Shown one piece after another: positions 15,798-24,103 of a stretch of DNA of 64,000 nucleotides (positions are counted from its first letter, which is position 1; each line of letters begins with the position of its first letter). Where the stretch lies: contig NZ_CP085345.1 of the NCBI RefSeq assembly GCF_020618415.1, forward strand, positions 930,001 to 994,000. The letters run 5' to 3'. The DNA is from Cupriavidus sp. MP-37. Its GTDB lineage: Bacteria; Pseudomonadota; Gammaproteobacteria; Burkholderiales; Burkholderiaceae. The notes beneath the pieces are model-generated. The model saw nothing but the letters and a program-made list of their open reading frames with translations. It searched no databases and was not told the DNA's origin. The translations under genes were made by a program, and so were the position numbers.

Positions 15798-17909
15798 ATG
15801 ACCGCTTCCCTCCAGTCCCTGCTCGCGCCCCGCTCCATCGCCGTGATCGGCGCCTCCGACAACGTCCACAAGATCGGCGGCCGGCCGATCCATTACATGA
15901 AGACGCACGGCTATGCCGGCACGCTCTACCCGGTCAACCCGCAGCGCGACACCATCCAGGGCCTGCGTGCCTTTCCCACGCTGGACGCGCTGCCGGAAGT
16001 CCCGGAGCTGGCCATCGTCATCGTCGCCGGCGACGCCGCGGTGCAGGCGGTGCGCGACTGCGCCCGGCTGGGGGTGGCGGCGGCGATCGTGATCGCGTCA
16101 GGCTTCGGCGAGGCCGGTGCCGAAGGCCGGCGCCAGCAGGACGAGATGGTGCGCGCCGCGCGCAGTGCCGGGATGCGGCTGGTCGGCCCCAACAGCCAGG
16201 GGCTGGCCAACTTCGGCAGCGGCGCCATCGCCAGCTTCTCCACCATGTTCATCGAGGTGCCGCCGCAGGTCGGCCCGGTGGCCGTGGTCAGCCAGAGCGG
16301 CGGCGTGGCGGCAATGGTCTACGGGCTGCTGCGCGGCCAGGGCATCGGCGTGCGGCACATGCACGCCACCGGCAACCAGGCCGACATCACCGTCAGCGAA
16401 CTGGCGCTGGCGGTGGCGCACGATCCCGGCGTGCGGCTGGTGCTGCTGTACCTGGAAAGCCTGGCCGATCCCGAGGTGCTGGCCGAGGCCGCACGCGTGG
16501 CGCGCGCGCGCAATGTGCCGGTGGTGGCGGTCAAGGCCGGACGCTCGCACGACGGGCAGCGTGCGGCGGCCTCGCACACCGGCGCGATAGCCAGCGAGGA
16601 TCGCGCGGTCGACGCCTTCCTTGCGCGCCACGGCATCTGGCGTGTCGACGATGCGCACGCGCTGGCGCGCTGCGCGCCGCTGTACCTGCGCGGCTGGCAG
16701 GCCAGTGGGCGCCGGCTGGTGGTGGTCAGCAATTCGGGCGCCAGCTGCGTGATGGCGGCCGATGCCGCGCAGTCCTTCGGCCTTGCGCTGGCGCCGCTGT
16801 CCGACGCCACCCAGGCCGCGCTGGCCGAACGCCTGCCGGGATTTGCCGCCACCGCCAACCCGATCGACGTCACCGCGGCGCTGCTGACCAACAGCGCACT
16901 GTTCGGCGAGGTGCTGCCGGTGGCGGCGCGCGATCCGGCCGCGGACCTGTTCCTGCTCGACATCCCGGTCTCGGGCATGGGCTACGATGTGCCGCGCTTT
17001 GCCCGCGACGCCGCCGCTTTTGCCGACACCGCGGGCAAACCCATCGCCGTCGCCGTGTGGCAGGCCACGGTGGCAAAGGCCTTCCGCCAGGCCGGCGTAC
17101 CCACCTTCGCAAATGCTGCCGAAGCGCTGGCTGCCTTCGCGCAACTGGCGTCGCACCAGCAGCGCCTGCGGCAGATCGCGCAAGAAGGCGAGCCGCCGCT
17201 GCCGGCGGCCCCGGCGCGGCCGCCAGTCAACCCTGCGAGCATGACGCTGAGCGAGGCCGCCAGCCTGGCACGCCTGTCTGCCGCCGGAATTTCGGTGGTC
17301 GAGCACTACTTGTGCCAGGACGTCGACGCGGCGGTGGCCGCATGGCGGCGCATCGGCGCGCCGGTCGCGGTCAAGGCCAGCTCGCCGCAGGTCCCGCACA
17401 AGAGCGAGCACGGGCTGGTCGCGCTGCACTGCGACGATGCCGAGGCAGTCGCCAGCGCCTTCACCGCGCAGGTCCGCACCCTGAAGGCCATGGGCGCCGC
17501 GTGCGAAGGCATCGTGGTCGCGCGCATGTCGCGCGGCCAGCGCGAATGCATGGTCGGCGCGCACTGGGATCCGGTGTTCGGCGCGGTGCTGGTGGTGGGC
17601 GATGGCGGCAAATATGTGGAAGTGCTGCGCGACACCGCGGTGCTGCTGGCGCCGTGCCGGGAGACCGACGTTGCCCGGGCGCTAAACCGCCTGCGTATCG
17701 CGCCGCTGCTGCGCGGCGTGCGCGACGAGCCCGCGCTCGACATCGGCGCGCTGTGCCGGCTGGCGGTACAGGTGGGCGAGCTGGTCCATGCCGCCGGCGG
17801 TGCGATCCGCTCGGTCGATCTCAACCCGGTGATGGCAAGTGCGGAGGGCGTGGTGGTGGTCGATGCGTTGATCGAGGTACCAGATGCCGCACTGCCCATG
17901 CGCTCCTGA
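15798..17909 (+). CDS. NDP-forming acyl-CoA synthetase (acetate-CoA ligase family)
   Basis: 703-residue fused alpha-beta enzyme converting an organic acid, CoA and ATP to acyl-CoA. Order: CoA-binding domain (RSIAVIGASDNVHKIG, from residue 10), succinyl-CoA-ligase-like domains with AASHTGAIASED, whose His is the phosphorylated residue in the family, then a C-terminal ATP-grasp domain (from about 490: AVKASSPQVPHKSEHGLV, GDGGKYVEVLRD). ATG 15798 is preferred over longer in-frame starts that encode Pro-rich residues and overlap the Bug gene. It is the last gene of the IclR-led operon and likely performs substrate activation. It converges on the MFS gene with a 26-bp gap. Confidence 0.9.
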   Translation: MTASLQSLLAPRSIAVIGASDNVHKIGGRPIHYMKTHGYAGTLYPVNPQRDTIQGLRAFPTLDALPEVPELAIVIVAGDAAVQAVRDCARLGVAAAIVIASGFGEAGAEGRRQQDEMVRAARSAGMRLVGPNSQGLANFGSGAIASFSTMFIEVPPQVGPVAVVSQSGGVAAMVYGLLRGQGIGVRHMHATGNQADITVSELALAVAHDPGVRLVLLYLESLADPEVLAEAARVARARNVPVVAVKAGRSHDGQRAAASHTGAIASEDRAVDAFLARHGIWRVDDAHALARCAPLYLRGWQASGRRLVVVSNSGASCVMAADAAQSFGLALAPLSDATQAALAERLPGFAATANPIDVTAALLTNSALFGEVLPVAARDPAADLFLLDIPVSGMGYDVPRFARDAAAFADTAGKPIAVAVWQATVAKAFRQAGVPTFANAAEALAAFAQLASHQQRLRQIAQEGEPPLPAAPARPPVNPASMTLSEAASLARLSAAGISVVEHYLCQDVDAAVAAWRRIGAPVAVKASSPQVPHKSEHGLVALHCDDAEAVASAFTAQVRTLKAMGAACEGIVVARMSRGQRECMVGAHWDPVFGAVLVVGDGGKYVEVLRDTAVLLAPCRETDVARALNRLRIAPLLRGVRDEPALDIGALCRLAVQVGELVHAAGGAIRSVDLNPVMASAEGVVVVDALIEVPDAALPMRS

Positions 17910-17935
17910 CGGCAGCGGCATGGGCACGTGCCCGT

Positions 17936-19396
17936 TCAGACCTCCAGCTCCTCCAGCACCCGCCCCTTGGTCTCGATGCCAAGGCAGTGCACGGTGATGG
18001 CCGCCAGCGCCGGCACCACCGACAGTGCGAAGAAGGCGAAGCTCAGGTCGCCGCTGCCGATGGTGCTGGCGATCAACCCCGGCGCAAAGATCGCCGCCAG
18101 CTTCAGCCAGGCCCCGCCGAGGCCGCAGCCCATGGCCCGCACGCTGGTCGGATACAGCTCCGGCGTGTAGACATAGGCAGTGATGAAGCCGCTGGCGAGG
18201 AAGCCCATCGCCAGCGCGCAGAAGGTCGCGACCACGTACACGCTGGCGGCGTGGAACACGCCCGCCAGCACCAGCGACAGCGCGCACAGCAGGAACGACA
18301 CGTTGATCACCGGCTTGCGCCCGACCTTGTCGACGATCATGGCGCAGACCAGCGAGCCCACCACGCCCAGCACCGACGCCGCGGCGGCCAGGTTCAGCGC
18401 CAGCTGCAGCGGCGCGTGGTAGACGGTCTTGTAGACCGTCGGCAGCCAGGTCGAGAGCCCGTACTGGATAAATCCGCAGGTGGCCCACAGCATCCATACC
18501 GCCAGCGTGCGGCCCAGATAGGCCTTGCTGACGAGGTCGCGCAAACGGCGGCGCGGATGGTTGGCCATGCGTTCGTAGGCACTGGCGTCGCCCGGCGGCG
18601 GCAGCGGCGTGCGGGCGCGCGCCTCGAACGCGCGCAGCGCGGCGTCGGCCTCTTCCAGCCGGCCCTTTTCGGCCAGCCAGCGCGGCGATTCCGGAATCAC
18701 GCGGCGCAGGATGAAGAACAGCACCAACGGCACGCCGCCGATGAAGTACATCACTTCCCAGCCGTAGTGGGGCACCAGCCAGGCGCCAATGCCGTTGGAC
18801 ACCATCAGCCCGATCGGGAACACCACTTCGTACAGCAGCACGAAGCGCCCGCGGCCATGGGCGCGCGTGACTTCGTTGATATAGGTCGCCGCCACCGGCA
18901 GCTCTCCGCCCAGGCCCAGGCCCTGCACGATGCGCAGCAGCGCGAAGATCTCGAACGACGGGGCAAAGCCGCACGCCAGGCTCATCAGGCCGATGATGCC
19001 CGCGCTCCAGCCGATCGAGCGCAAGCGTCCGAAGCGCTCGGCCAGCCCCGGGAACAGCAGTGCCCCGACCAGCTGGCCCACCGACGGCGCCGCGATCAGG
19101 AAGCCGATCTGCCCCGGCGTGAGCGACCACTGCGCGATCAGCAGCGGCAGCGTGGCGGCGATGGCAATCACGTCGAAGCCATCGAAGAAGGTGGCCAGGC
19201 CGATCAGCAGCCGGGCCCGCACATGCATGGCATTGCCGGGCATGCGCTCGATGCGGGCGACGATATTGCCGCGCGTGAGCGGGCCGGTGCGCGCGGTGGT
19301 CGCGCTGTGGCCGGCGCTGTCGGCCGTGGTCACGATGCCTGCGGTGGCGGCCACCGGTGCGCCGGGGGACGCTGCGTCTTGTCTCTGGGTTAGCAC
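17936..19396 (-). CDS. MFS transporter, aromatic-acid/niacin-like
   Basis: About 486 residues with twelve predicted membrane helices. The signature GQLVGALLFPGLAERFGRLR between TM2 and TM3 and the loop ESPRWLAEKGRLEEA are typical of the sugar-porter/AAHS side of MFS; DKVGRKPVIN follows TM8. Such proteins import aromatic acids or niacin-like compounds. The start is uncertain: GTG 19396 is chosen because the longer frame to 19522 would translate a REP palindrome into LTPGPSPARGRG, a known artefact. ATGs near 19250 are alternatives. It may be the last gene of the Rieske cluster, 196 bp after the reductase. Confidence 0.82.
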   Translation of the reverse strand: MLTQRQDAASPGAPVAATAGIVTTADSAGHSATTARTGPLTRGNIVARIERMPGNAMHVRARLLIGLATFFDGFDVIAIAATLPLLIAQWSLTPGQIGFLIAAPSVGQLVGALLFPGLAERFGRLRSIGWSAGIIGLMSLACGFAPSFEIFALLRIVQGLGLGGELPVAATYINEVTRAHGRGRFVLLYEVVFPIGLMVSNGIGAWLVPHYGWEVMYFIGGVPLVLFFILRRVIPESPRWLAEKGRLEEADAALRAFEARARTPLPPPGDASAYERMANHPRRRLRDLVSKAYLGRTLAVWMLWATCGFIQYGLSTWLPTVYKTVYHAPLQLALNLAAAASVLGVVGSLVCAMIVDKVGRKPVINVSFLLCALSLVLAGVFHAASVYVVATFCALAMGFLASGFITAYVYTPELYPTSVRAMGCGLGGAWLKLAAIFAPGLIASTIGSGDLSFAFFALSVVPALAAITVHCLGIETKGRVLEELEV

Positions 19397-19443
19397 GGGA
19401 CTTTTTGGGTTGGGTCTTGGGCGTCCCGCCTGGCGGGAGCTTT

Positions 19444-19560
19444 GCTCCCCTCTCCCGCGCGCGGGAGAGGGGCCGGGGGTGAGGGCCGGCGGTTCTGGGG
19501 GCGTGGCGCCTTGCCAGACCACCCCTCACCCTGCCCTCTCCCCGTGAGGGGAGAGGGGAA
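19444..19560. repeat. REP/BIME-like palindromic pair
   Basis: CTCTCCCGC-GC-GCGGGAGAG followed by a GGGGGTGAGGG arm (19444-19488), and an inverted partner with CCCTCACC...CTCTCCCCGTGAGGGGAGAG (19521-19560). The same family recurs at 23136-23269, 43596-44252, 45690-45793 and 61294-61343. It occupies the gap between the reductase and MFS genes. Confidence 0.85.
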
Positions 19561-19592
19561 CACCGTCGGCATGCGATGGCGCTACGGCAGGA

Positions 19593-20549
19593 TTACAAAT
19601 CCAGCACCAGCTTGCTGCCCTTGCACCCCGACACGCACACCATCATGGTCTTGTTGCCGGCGCGCTCGCTGTTGCTCAGCACGCTGTCGCGGTGGTCGGG
19701 GCAGCCTTCCAGCACGGCGGTCTCGCACGAGCCGCATACGCCTTCGCGGCAGCTGTACTCGACCTCCACGCCGGAGTCGAGCAGCGCGTCCAGCAGCGAC
19801 TTGCCCGACGGCACCTTCACCAGCGAACCGGTGCGCGACAGCTGCACCACGTACTCGCCTTCCTGCACCGCTTCGGTCGACGGGTCGGCGGCGAAGCGCT
19901 CGATATGGACGTTGGGATAGGCATGCGCCGCGCATGCGGCCTCGAACGCGTTCAGCATCGGGCCGGGGCCGCAGCAGTAGAAGTGCGTCTGCGCGTCCTG
20001 CCCGGCCAGCATGGCCTGCAGGTCGGGCGGCGCGCCGGCTTCGTCGTCGAAGTGGAAGCGCACGGTGTCGCCGTACGCCGACAGCTGTTCGACGAACGCC
20101 GCCTCGGCGCGCGAGCGCGCGCAGTAGATCAGCGTGAACGAGCGGCCCAGCTCGGCCAGCCGGCGCGCCATGCAGACGATCGGGGTGACGCCGATGCCGC
20201 CGGCGACCAGCACGGTGTGCGCGGCGCTCTCGTCCAGTTCGAAGTTGTTGCGCGGCGCGCCCACCGTCAGCGTGGCGCCGACGCGCAGCTGCTCGTGCAC
20301 GTAGCGCGAGCCGCCGCGGCTGCCGCGGTCCAGCAGCACGCCCACGGTGTAGCGCTCGCGCGCTTCCGGCGCGCCGCACAGCGAGTAGCTGCGCACCAGG
20401 CCGTTGCCCAGGTGCAGGTCGATATGGGCGCCCGGGCTGTACGCGGGCAGGGTCTTCCCTTCGGGGTCTTGCAGTTCGATGCTGACCACGCCGCGCGCTT
20501 CGTAGCGCATGGCCTGGACCCGCAGGGTCAGGGACTGGTGGGCACTCAT
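19593..20549 (-). CDS. Phthalate-dioxygenase-type reductase (FMN, NAD, C-terminal [2Fe-2S])
   Basis: 318-residue class IA oxygenase reductase. Domains in order: FMN-binding barrel with RSYSL (53-57), NAD domain with GGIGVTP (117-123) and CCGPGPM (192-198), and a C-terminal plant-type ferredoxin with C267, C272, C275 and C305. It transfers electrons from NADH to the Rieske oxygenase encoded at 28852 in the same strand cluster. The ATG at 20549 is 27 bp after the VOC gene. All ligands are intact, and it is the only candidate reductase in the cluster. Confidence 0.93.
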   Translation of the reverse strand: MSAHQSLTLRVQAMRYEARGVVSIELQDPEGKTLPAYSPGAHIDLHLGNGLVRSYSLCGAPEARERYTVGVLLDRGSRGGSRYVHEQLRVGATLTVGAPRNNFELDESAAHTVLVAGGIGVTPIVCMARRLAELGRSFTLIYCARSRAEAAFVEQLSAYGDTVRFHFDDEAGAPPDLQAMLAGQDAQTHFYCCGPGPMLNAFEAACAAHAYPNVHIERFAADPSTEAVQEGEYVVQLSRTGSLVKVPSGKSLLDALLDSGVEVEYSCREGVCGSCETAVLEGCPDHRDSVLSNSERAGNKTMMVCVSGCKGSKLVLDL

Positions 20550-20576
20550 TGCTGCTTCCTTCTGTTGCGCTGCTGC

Positions 20577-21551
20577 TTACCGCTTCTCGGTCAGGAACTT
20601 GCCTGCCGGGCCACCGGCGTTCTTCTGGCGGCGGGTGTTGCCGTCGATGCCGCCCTCGATCGCCCATTCGGCGAACATGGTCGGGCCCGGCTCGAAGGCG
20701 CGCGGCTCCCAGTGTTCGTCGAGCTGGTCTTCGTCGGCGTAGTACTCGATCAGGCCGCCGGCCGGGTTCTTGAAGTACCAGAAGTAGGCCGAGGAGATCG
20801 GGTGCCGGCCCGGGCCGAGCTGCGTGTCCCAGCCCTTGCGCGACACGTGCATGCCGCCGCCAAAGACCTCGTGGATGTCGCGCACGGTGAAGGCGACGTG
20901 GTTCAGGCCGCTCTTCGGTTCCGGCAGCTGCAACAGGAACAGGTCGTGGTGGCCGCCGTCGGCGGTGCAGCGCAGGAACGCGCCGCGGTCGGGGTAGCGA
21001 TCGGACGGCACGAAGCCGAACTTCTCCACGTAGAACTGCTCGGTCGCCTTGACGTCCTTGACGAAGAACACCACGTGGCCGACTTCGATCGGCGTGGCGT
21101 GGTCGTAGATCGGGCTGCGCTGGTTCATGCGCGGCTTGTCGTTCCACGTGTTCATCAGCGCGCATTCGATCTGCACGTCGTGCTTGCGCGTGACCTGGAA
21201 GCGCACCGCCAGGCCGTTCGGATCGGTGCAGCCGAGGCGCAGTGCGTCGCCTTCGCCCTGCGTCACAAAGCCGGGCGCATCCGCGATCGCCTCAGCAAGA
21301 TGGTCGAGCGAGGCCTGCGACTCGACCCCCCACACCACTTCGCGCAGCGTCGGGCCGGCCTCGATCGCCGGCGGCAGCGACGGGTCGTCGATGCGGCGCA
21401 CCAGCACGCGGCAGCCGTTCAGCGTTTCGAAGTCCAGGCCCTGCGCGTCGTCGCGCTTGATGGCCAGGCCCCAGTCGGTGAAGAAACCGCGGCAGGCGTC
21501 CAAGTCATCCGCGCCGTACACGATCTCGTCGATTCCCAATACCTTGATCAT
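20577..21551 (-). CDS. VOC-family extradiol dioxygenase-like protein
   Basis: 324 residues with two vicinal-oxygen-chelate modules, the layout of type-I extradiol ring-cleavage dioxygenases. The second module keeps the 2-His-1-Glu metal site: H159 (EVGHVVFF), H218 (LNHVAFT) and E269 (LIEYYAD). It therefore probably cleaves a catechol-like ring formed by the Rieske oxygenase and an SDR of this cluster. ATG 21551 (MIKVLGI) is chosen; the open frame continues 63 codons upstream into the aldehyde dehydrogenase gene without family similarity. Spacing to both neighbours is 23-27 bp. Confidence 0.88.
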   Translation of the reverse strand: MIKVLGIDEIVYGADDLDACRGFFTDWGLAIKRDDAQGLDFETLNGCRVLVRRIDDPSLPPAIEAGPTLREVVWGVESQASLDHLAEAIADAPGFVTQGEGDALRLGCTDPNGLAVRFQVTRKHDVQIECALMNTWNDKPRMNQRSPIYDHATPIEVGHVVFFVKDVKATEQFYVEKFGFVPSDRYPDRGAFLRCTADGGHHDLFLLQLPEPKSGLNHVAFTVRDIHEVFGGGMHVSRKGWDTQLGPGRHPISSAYFWYFKNPAGGLIEYYADEDQLDEHWEPRAFEPGPTMFAEWAIEGGIDGNTRRQKNAGGPAGKFLTEKR

Positions 21552-21574
21552 GGCTTCTCTCCAGCTTGCCGGGT

Positions 21575-23053
21575 TCAGTGGTTGGCCCACGGCAGCGGTT
21601 GTTCGTTCAGGCCCCAGTACACGCTTTTCTGCTCCATGTACTGCAGGATGCCCAGCCGTCCCTTCTCGCGGCCCAGGCCGCTGTCGCGCCAGCCGCCGAA
21701 CGGCGTCGCGATCGAGAACTGCTTGTAGGTGTTGATCCATACGTTGCCGGCCTGCACCGCGCGGGCCACGCGCCAGGCGCGCTTGTAGTCGCGCGTCCAG
21801 ATGCCGGCGGCGAGCGCGTAGACGCTGTCGTTGGCCTGCGCGATCAGGTCGTCCTCGTCGTCGAATGGGATTGCCACCAGCACCGGCCCGAAGATTTCCT
21901 CCTGGCAGATGCGGGCGTGGTTATCCAGCCCTTCGATGATGGTCGGCGTGTAGAAATAGCCGTGGGGCAGCCCGGCCACGTCGGGACGCACGCCGCCGGT
22001 GCGCAGCTGCCCGCCTTCGTCCACGCCCGCCGCGACGTACGATTCGATCGAATCGCGATGGCGGTCGGTGATCAGCGGGCCCATCTGGGTGCGCTCGTCG
22101 GCCGGGTCGCCCACGCGCAGCTGCGCGGCGCCATGCGCCAGCCGGTCGATGAAGGCCTCGTACTGCGAGCGCGCCACGAACAGGCGCGAGCCCGCGATGC
22201 AGGATTCGCCCGACGAGCTGAAGATGCCGTACAGCACGCCGTTGACCGCGTGGTCCAGGTCGGCATCGTCGAACACCATGGTCGGCGACTTGCCGCCCAG
22301 CTCCAGCGACACCGGCATCATCTTGTCGGCGGCGATATGGGCGATGTGCTTGCCGGTGGTGGTGCCGCCGGTGAACGACACGCGGCGCACCAGCGGGTGC
22401 TTCGTAATGGCGTCGCCGATCACCGAGCCCTTGCCGGGCAGCACGCTGATCAGGCCCCTGGGCACCCCGGCCTCTTCGCAGATGCGCGCCAGTTCCAGCG
22501 CCATCAGCGGCGTGACCTCGGCGGGCTTGACCACCACGGCGTTGCCGGCGGCGAGCGCGGGCGCCATCTTCTGCGCCTCGCTGGCGATCGGCGAGTTCCA
22601 CGGCGTGATCGCCGCAACCACGCCCATCGGCTCGTAGACGCTCATGGTGAGGCAGTCGCCGCGCTGCGGCGTGATGGTCTCTTCCAGCGTTTCGCAGGCG
22701 GCGGCAAAGAACTGGAAGGTGCCGGCGGCGCTGGCAACCAGCGCGCGCGTTTCGCTGATGGGCTTGCCGTTGTCGAGGCGCTGGCGCTGGGCCAGCTGCT
22801 CGCCCTTGGCGCGGATCAGCTCGGCCACGCGGTACAGCACGGCGGCGCGTTCGTGGGGCTTGCGTTGGGCCCAGCCGCTGGTGAGGAAGGCGTGGTGGGC
22901 GCCCTGCACGGCTTCTTCCACGTCAGCCAGGCTGGCGGCGTTCAGTTCGGCGACGACTTCGCCGGTCGCTGGATAGCGCGTGCCGTAGCGGTCGCCGGTC
23001 CCCAGGCGCCATTCGCCTGCGATGCAGATGGGGAGTACTTCTTGTGGGTTCAT
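21575..23053 (-). CDS. NAD(P)-dependent aldehyde dehydrogenase
   Basis: 492 residues of the ALDH superfamily, similar to hydroxymuconic-semialdehyde/betaine-aldehyde types. Active-site residues are present: N153 (TPWNSP), E251 (LELGGKSP) and C285 (SSGESCIAG). The cofactor loop FTGGTTTGK (227-235) is intact. ATG 23053 is preferred to an upstream in-frame TTG at 23083. In this operon it most likely oxidises a semialdehyde or aldehyde from ring cleavage or from the ThDP enzyme. A 237-bp gap containing REP palindromes separates it from the upstream aspartate dehydrogenase gene. Confidence 0.92.
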   Translation of the reverse strand: MNPQEVLPICIAGEWRLGTGDRYGTRYPATGEVVAELNAASLADVEEAVQGAHHAFLTSGWAQRKPHERAAVLYRVAELIRAKGEQLAQRQRLDNGKPISETRALVASAAGTFQFFAAACETLEETITPQRGDCLTMSVYEPMGVVAAITPWNSPIASEAQKMAPALAAGNAVVVKPAEVTPLMALELARICEEAGVPRGLISVLPGKGSVIGDAITKHPLVRRVSFTGGTTTGKHIAHIAADKMMPVSLELGGKSPTMVFDDADLDHAVNGVLYGIFSSSGESCIAGSRLFVARSQYEAFIDRLAHGAAQLRVGDPADERTQMGPLITDRHRDSIESYVAAGVDEGGQLRTGGVRPDVAGLPHGYFYTPTIIEGLDNHARICQEEIFGPVLVAIPFDDEDDLIAQANDSVYALAAGIWTRDYKRAWRVARAVQAGNVWINTYKQFSIATPFGGWRDSGLGREKGRLGILQYMEQKSVYWGLNEQPLPWANH

Positions 23054-23135
23054 GTCGTTGCCTGCTGTGTCTGTCGTGGCCAAGGCGCTGCTGCGGTCTC
23101 TTGCTGCGACGGCGTTGTCAAATGTTGCTGCGTAA

Positions 23136-23269
23136 CTCCCCTCTCCCGCTTGCGGGAGAGGGGTGGGGGTGAGGGCGGGCGCTTCTCACGGAGTGCAGCG
23201 CCTCGTCCTTGGCACACACCGGCCCTCACCCCCGGCCCCTCTCCCGCTCGCGGGAGAGGGGAGCAAACC
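23136..23269. repeat. REP/BIME-like palindromic pair
   Basis: ACTCCCCTCTCCCGCTTGCG and its continuation GGAGAGGGGTGGGGGTGAGG (23136-23180) face an inverted copy, CCCTCACCCCCGGCCCCTCT then CCCGCTCGCGGGAGAGGGGA (23221-23269). It lies within an otherwise compact operon, between the aspartate dehydrogenase and aldehyde dehydrogenase genes, and could stabilise or attenuate the mRNA there. Confidence 0.85.
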
Positions 23270-23290
23270 GGCAGCATGGATTGGCGCCCT

Positions 23291-24091
23291 TCAAATCGAT
23301 ACCGCGTGCGCCCTATTCCCCAGCGCCCGCACCACGCTGAACACCGTCAGCGCCGAGGTCTTCGGGTTCGCCGCCAGCGGCTTGCCGCGCATGGTCAGCT
23401 CGAACCCCCCGAACGCCCCGCGCGCTTCCACGTGATGCACGTTCTCCACCGCATGCGGATCGGCCAGCAGCTTCACCGAAGTGCGGTCCAGCCCCAGGCC
23501 GGCCAGCGACACGGTGGCGGCGACGTTGGCGTTCTTCGGGTACAGGCGCGCGGCGTCGCGCGCCGTGCCTTCGAAGATCACCGTGGTCTCGGTCAGCGCG
23601 TCGAGGTCGAACAACTGCTCGGCCGGCGTGCCGGTCCATGCCCGCGCCGGCTTGCGGCCGGTGTAGATGACTTCGTCGAGCCCGCCGACACGCGCCGCCG
23701 CCAGCGCGTCGATGGCGCCGATCGCGCCGGACAGCAACTGCACCTGCGTGCCGCCGCTGCGCGCCGCGGCTTCCAGGCGCTCGGCCATGCCGGGCTCGGA
23801 CAGCGCGCCCACCGACACCACCATGCACGGGATGCCGCGTTCCAGCGCCGGCACGATGTGCTCCTCCAGCGCATGGTGGCCGGCGCACTCGACCAGCAGG
23901 TCGGGCCGCTGGTCGTCCAGGTGCGTGGCGACGCGGGCGCGCGGCGCCAGCGCGGAGACCGCGCCGCGGGCCTCGTCCATCGTGTGCTCCGGCACGATCA
24001 CCACGTCAAACACTACGTCCGGATCGCTCTTGAGCAATTCCAGCACGCCGCGGCCGATCGCGCCGCAGCCAACCATGGACACATGCAGCAT
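23291..24091 (-). CDS. nadX: L-aspartate dehydrogenase (NadX family)
   Basis: 266-residue NAD(P)-dependent dehydrogenase. The Rossmann motif GCGAIG (8-13) opens the protein; YPKNANVAATVSLAG near residues 185-200 is the conserved substrate and catalytic segment of aspartate dehydrogenases, which interconvert L-aspartate with iminosuccinate or oxaloacetate plus ammonia. Family members of this type occur in Cupriavidus. Placement 12 bp after a ThDP enzyme and inside a Rieske/VOC operon suggests a catabolic job, perhaps ammonium release from an amino-acid intermediate, and not NAD biosynthesis. Specificity for aspartate itself is inferred from the family. Confidence 0.85.
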   Translation of the reverse strand: MLHVSMVGCGAIGRGVLELLKSDPDVVFDVVIVPEHTMDEARGAVSALAPRARVATHLDDQRPDLLVECAGHHALEEHIVPALERGIPCMVVSVGALSEPGMAERLEAAARSGGTQVQLLSGAIGAIDALAAARVGGLDEVIYTGRKPARAWTGTPAEQLFDLDALTETTVIFEGTARDAARLYPKNANVAATVSLAGLGLDRTSVKLLADPHAVENVHHVEARGAFGGFELTMRGKPLAANPKTSALTVFSVVRALGNRAHAVSI

Positions 24092-24103
24092 CGCGGGTCT
24101 CCC

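Noticed and set aside
19396..19522. Upstream extension of the MFS coding region
   Set aside because: The extra residues come from a REP palindrome, so a downstream start is preferred.
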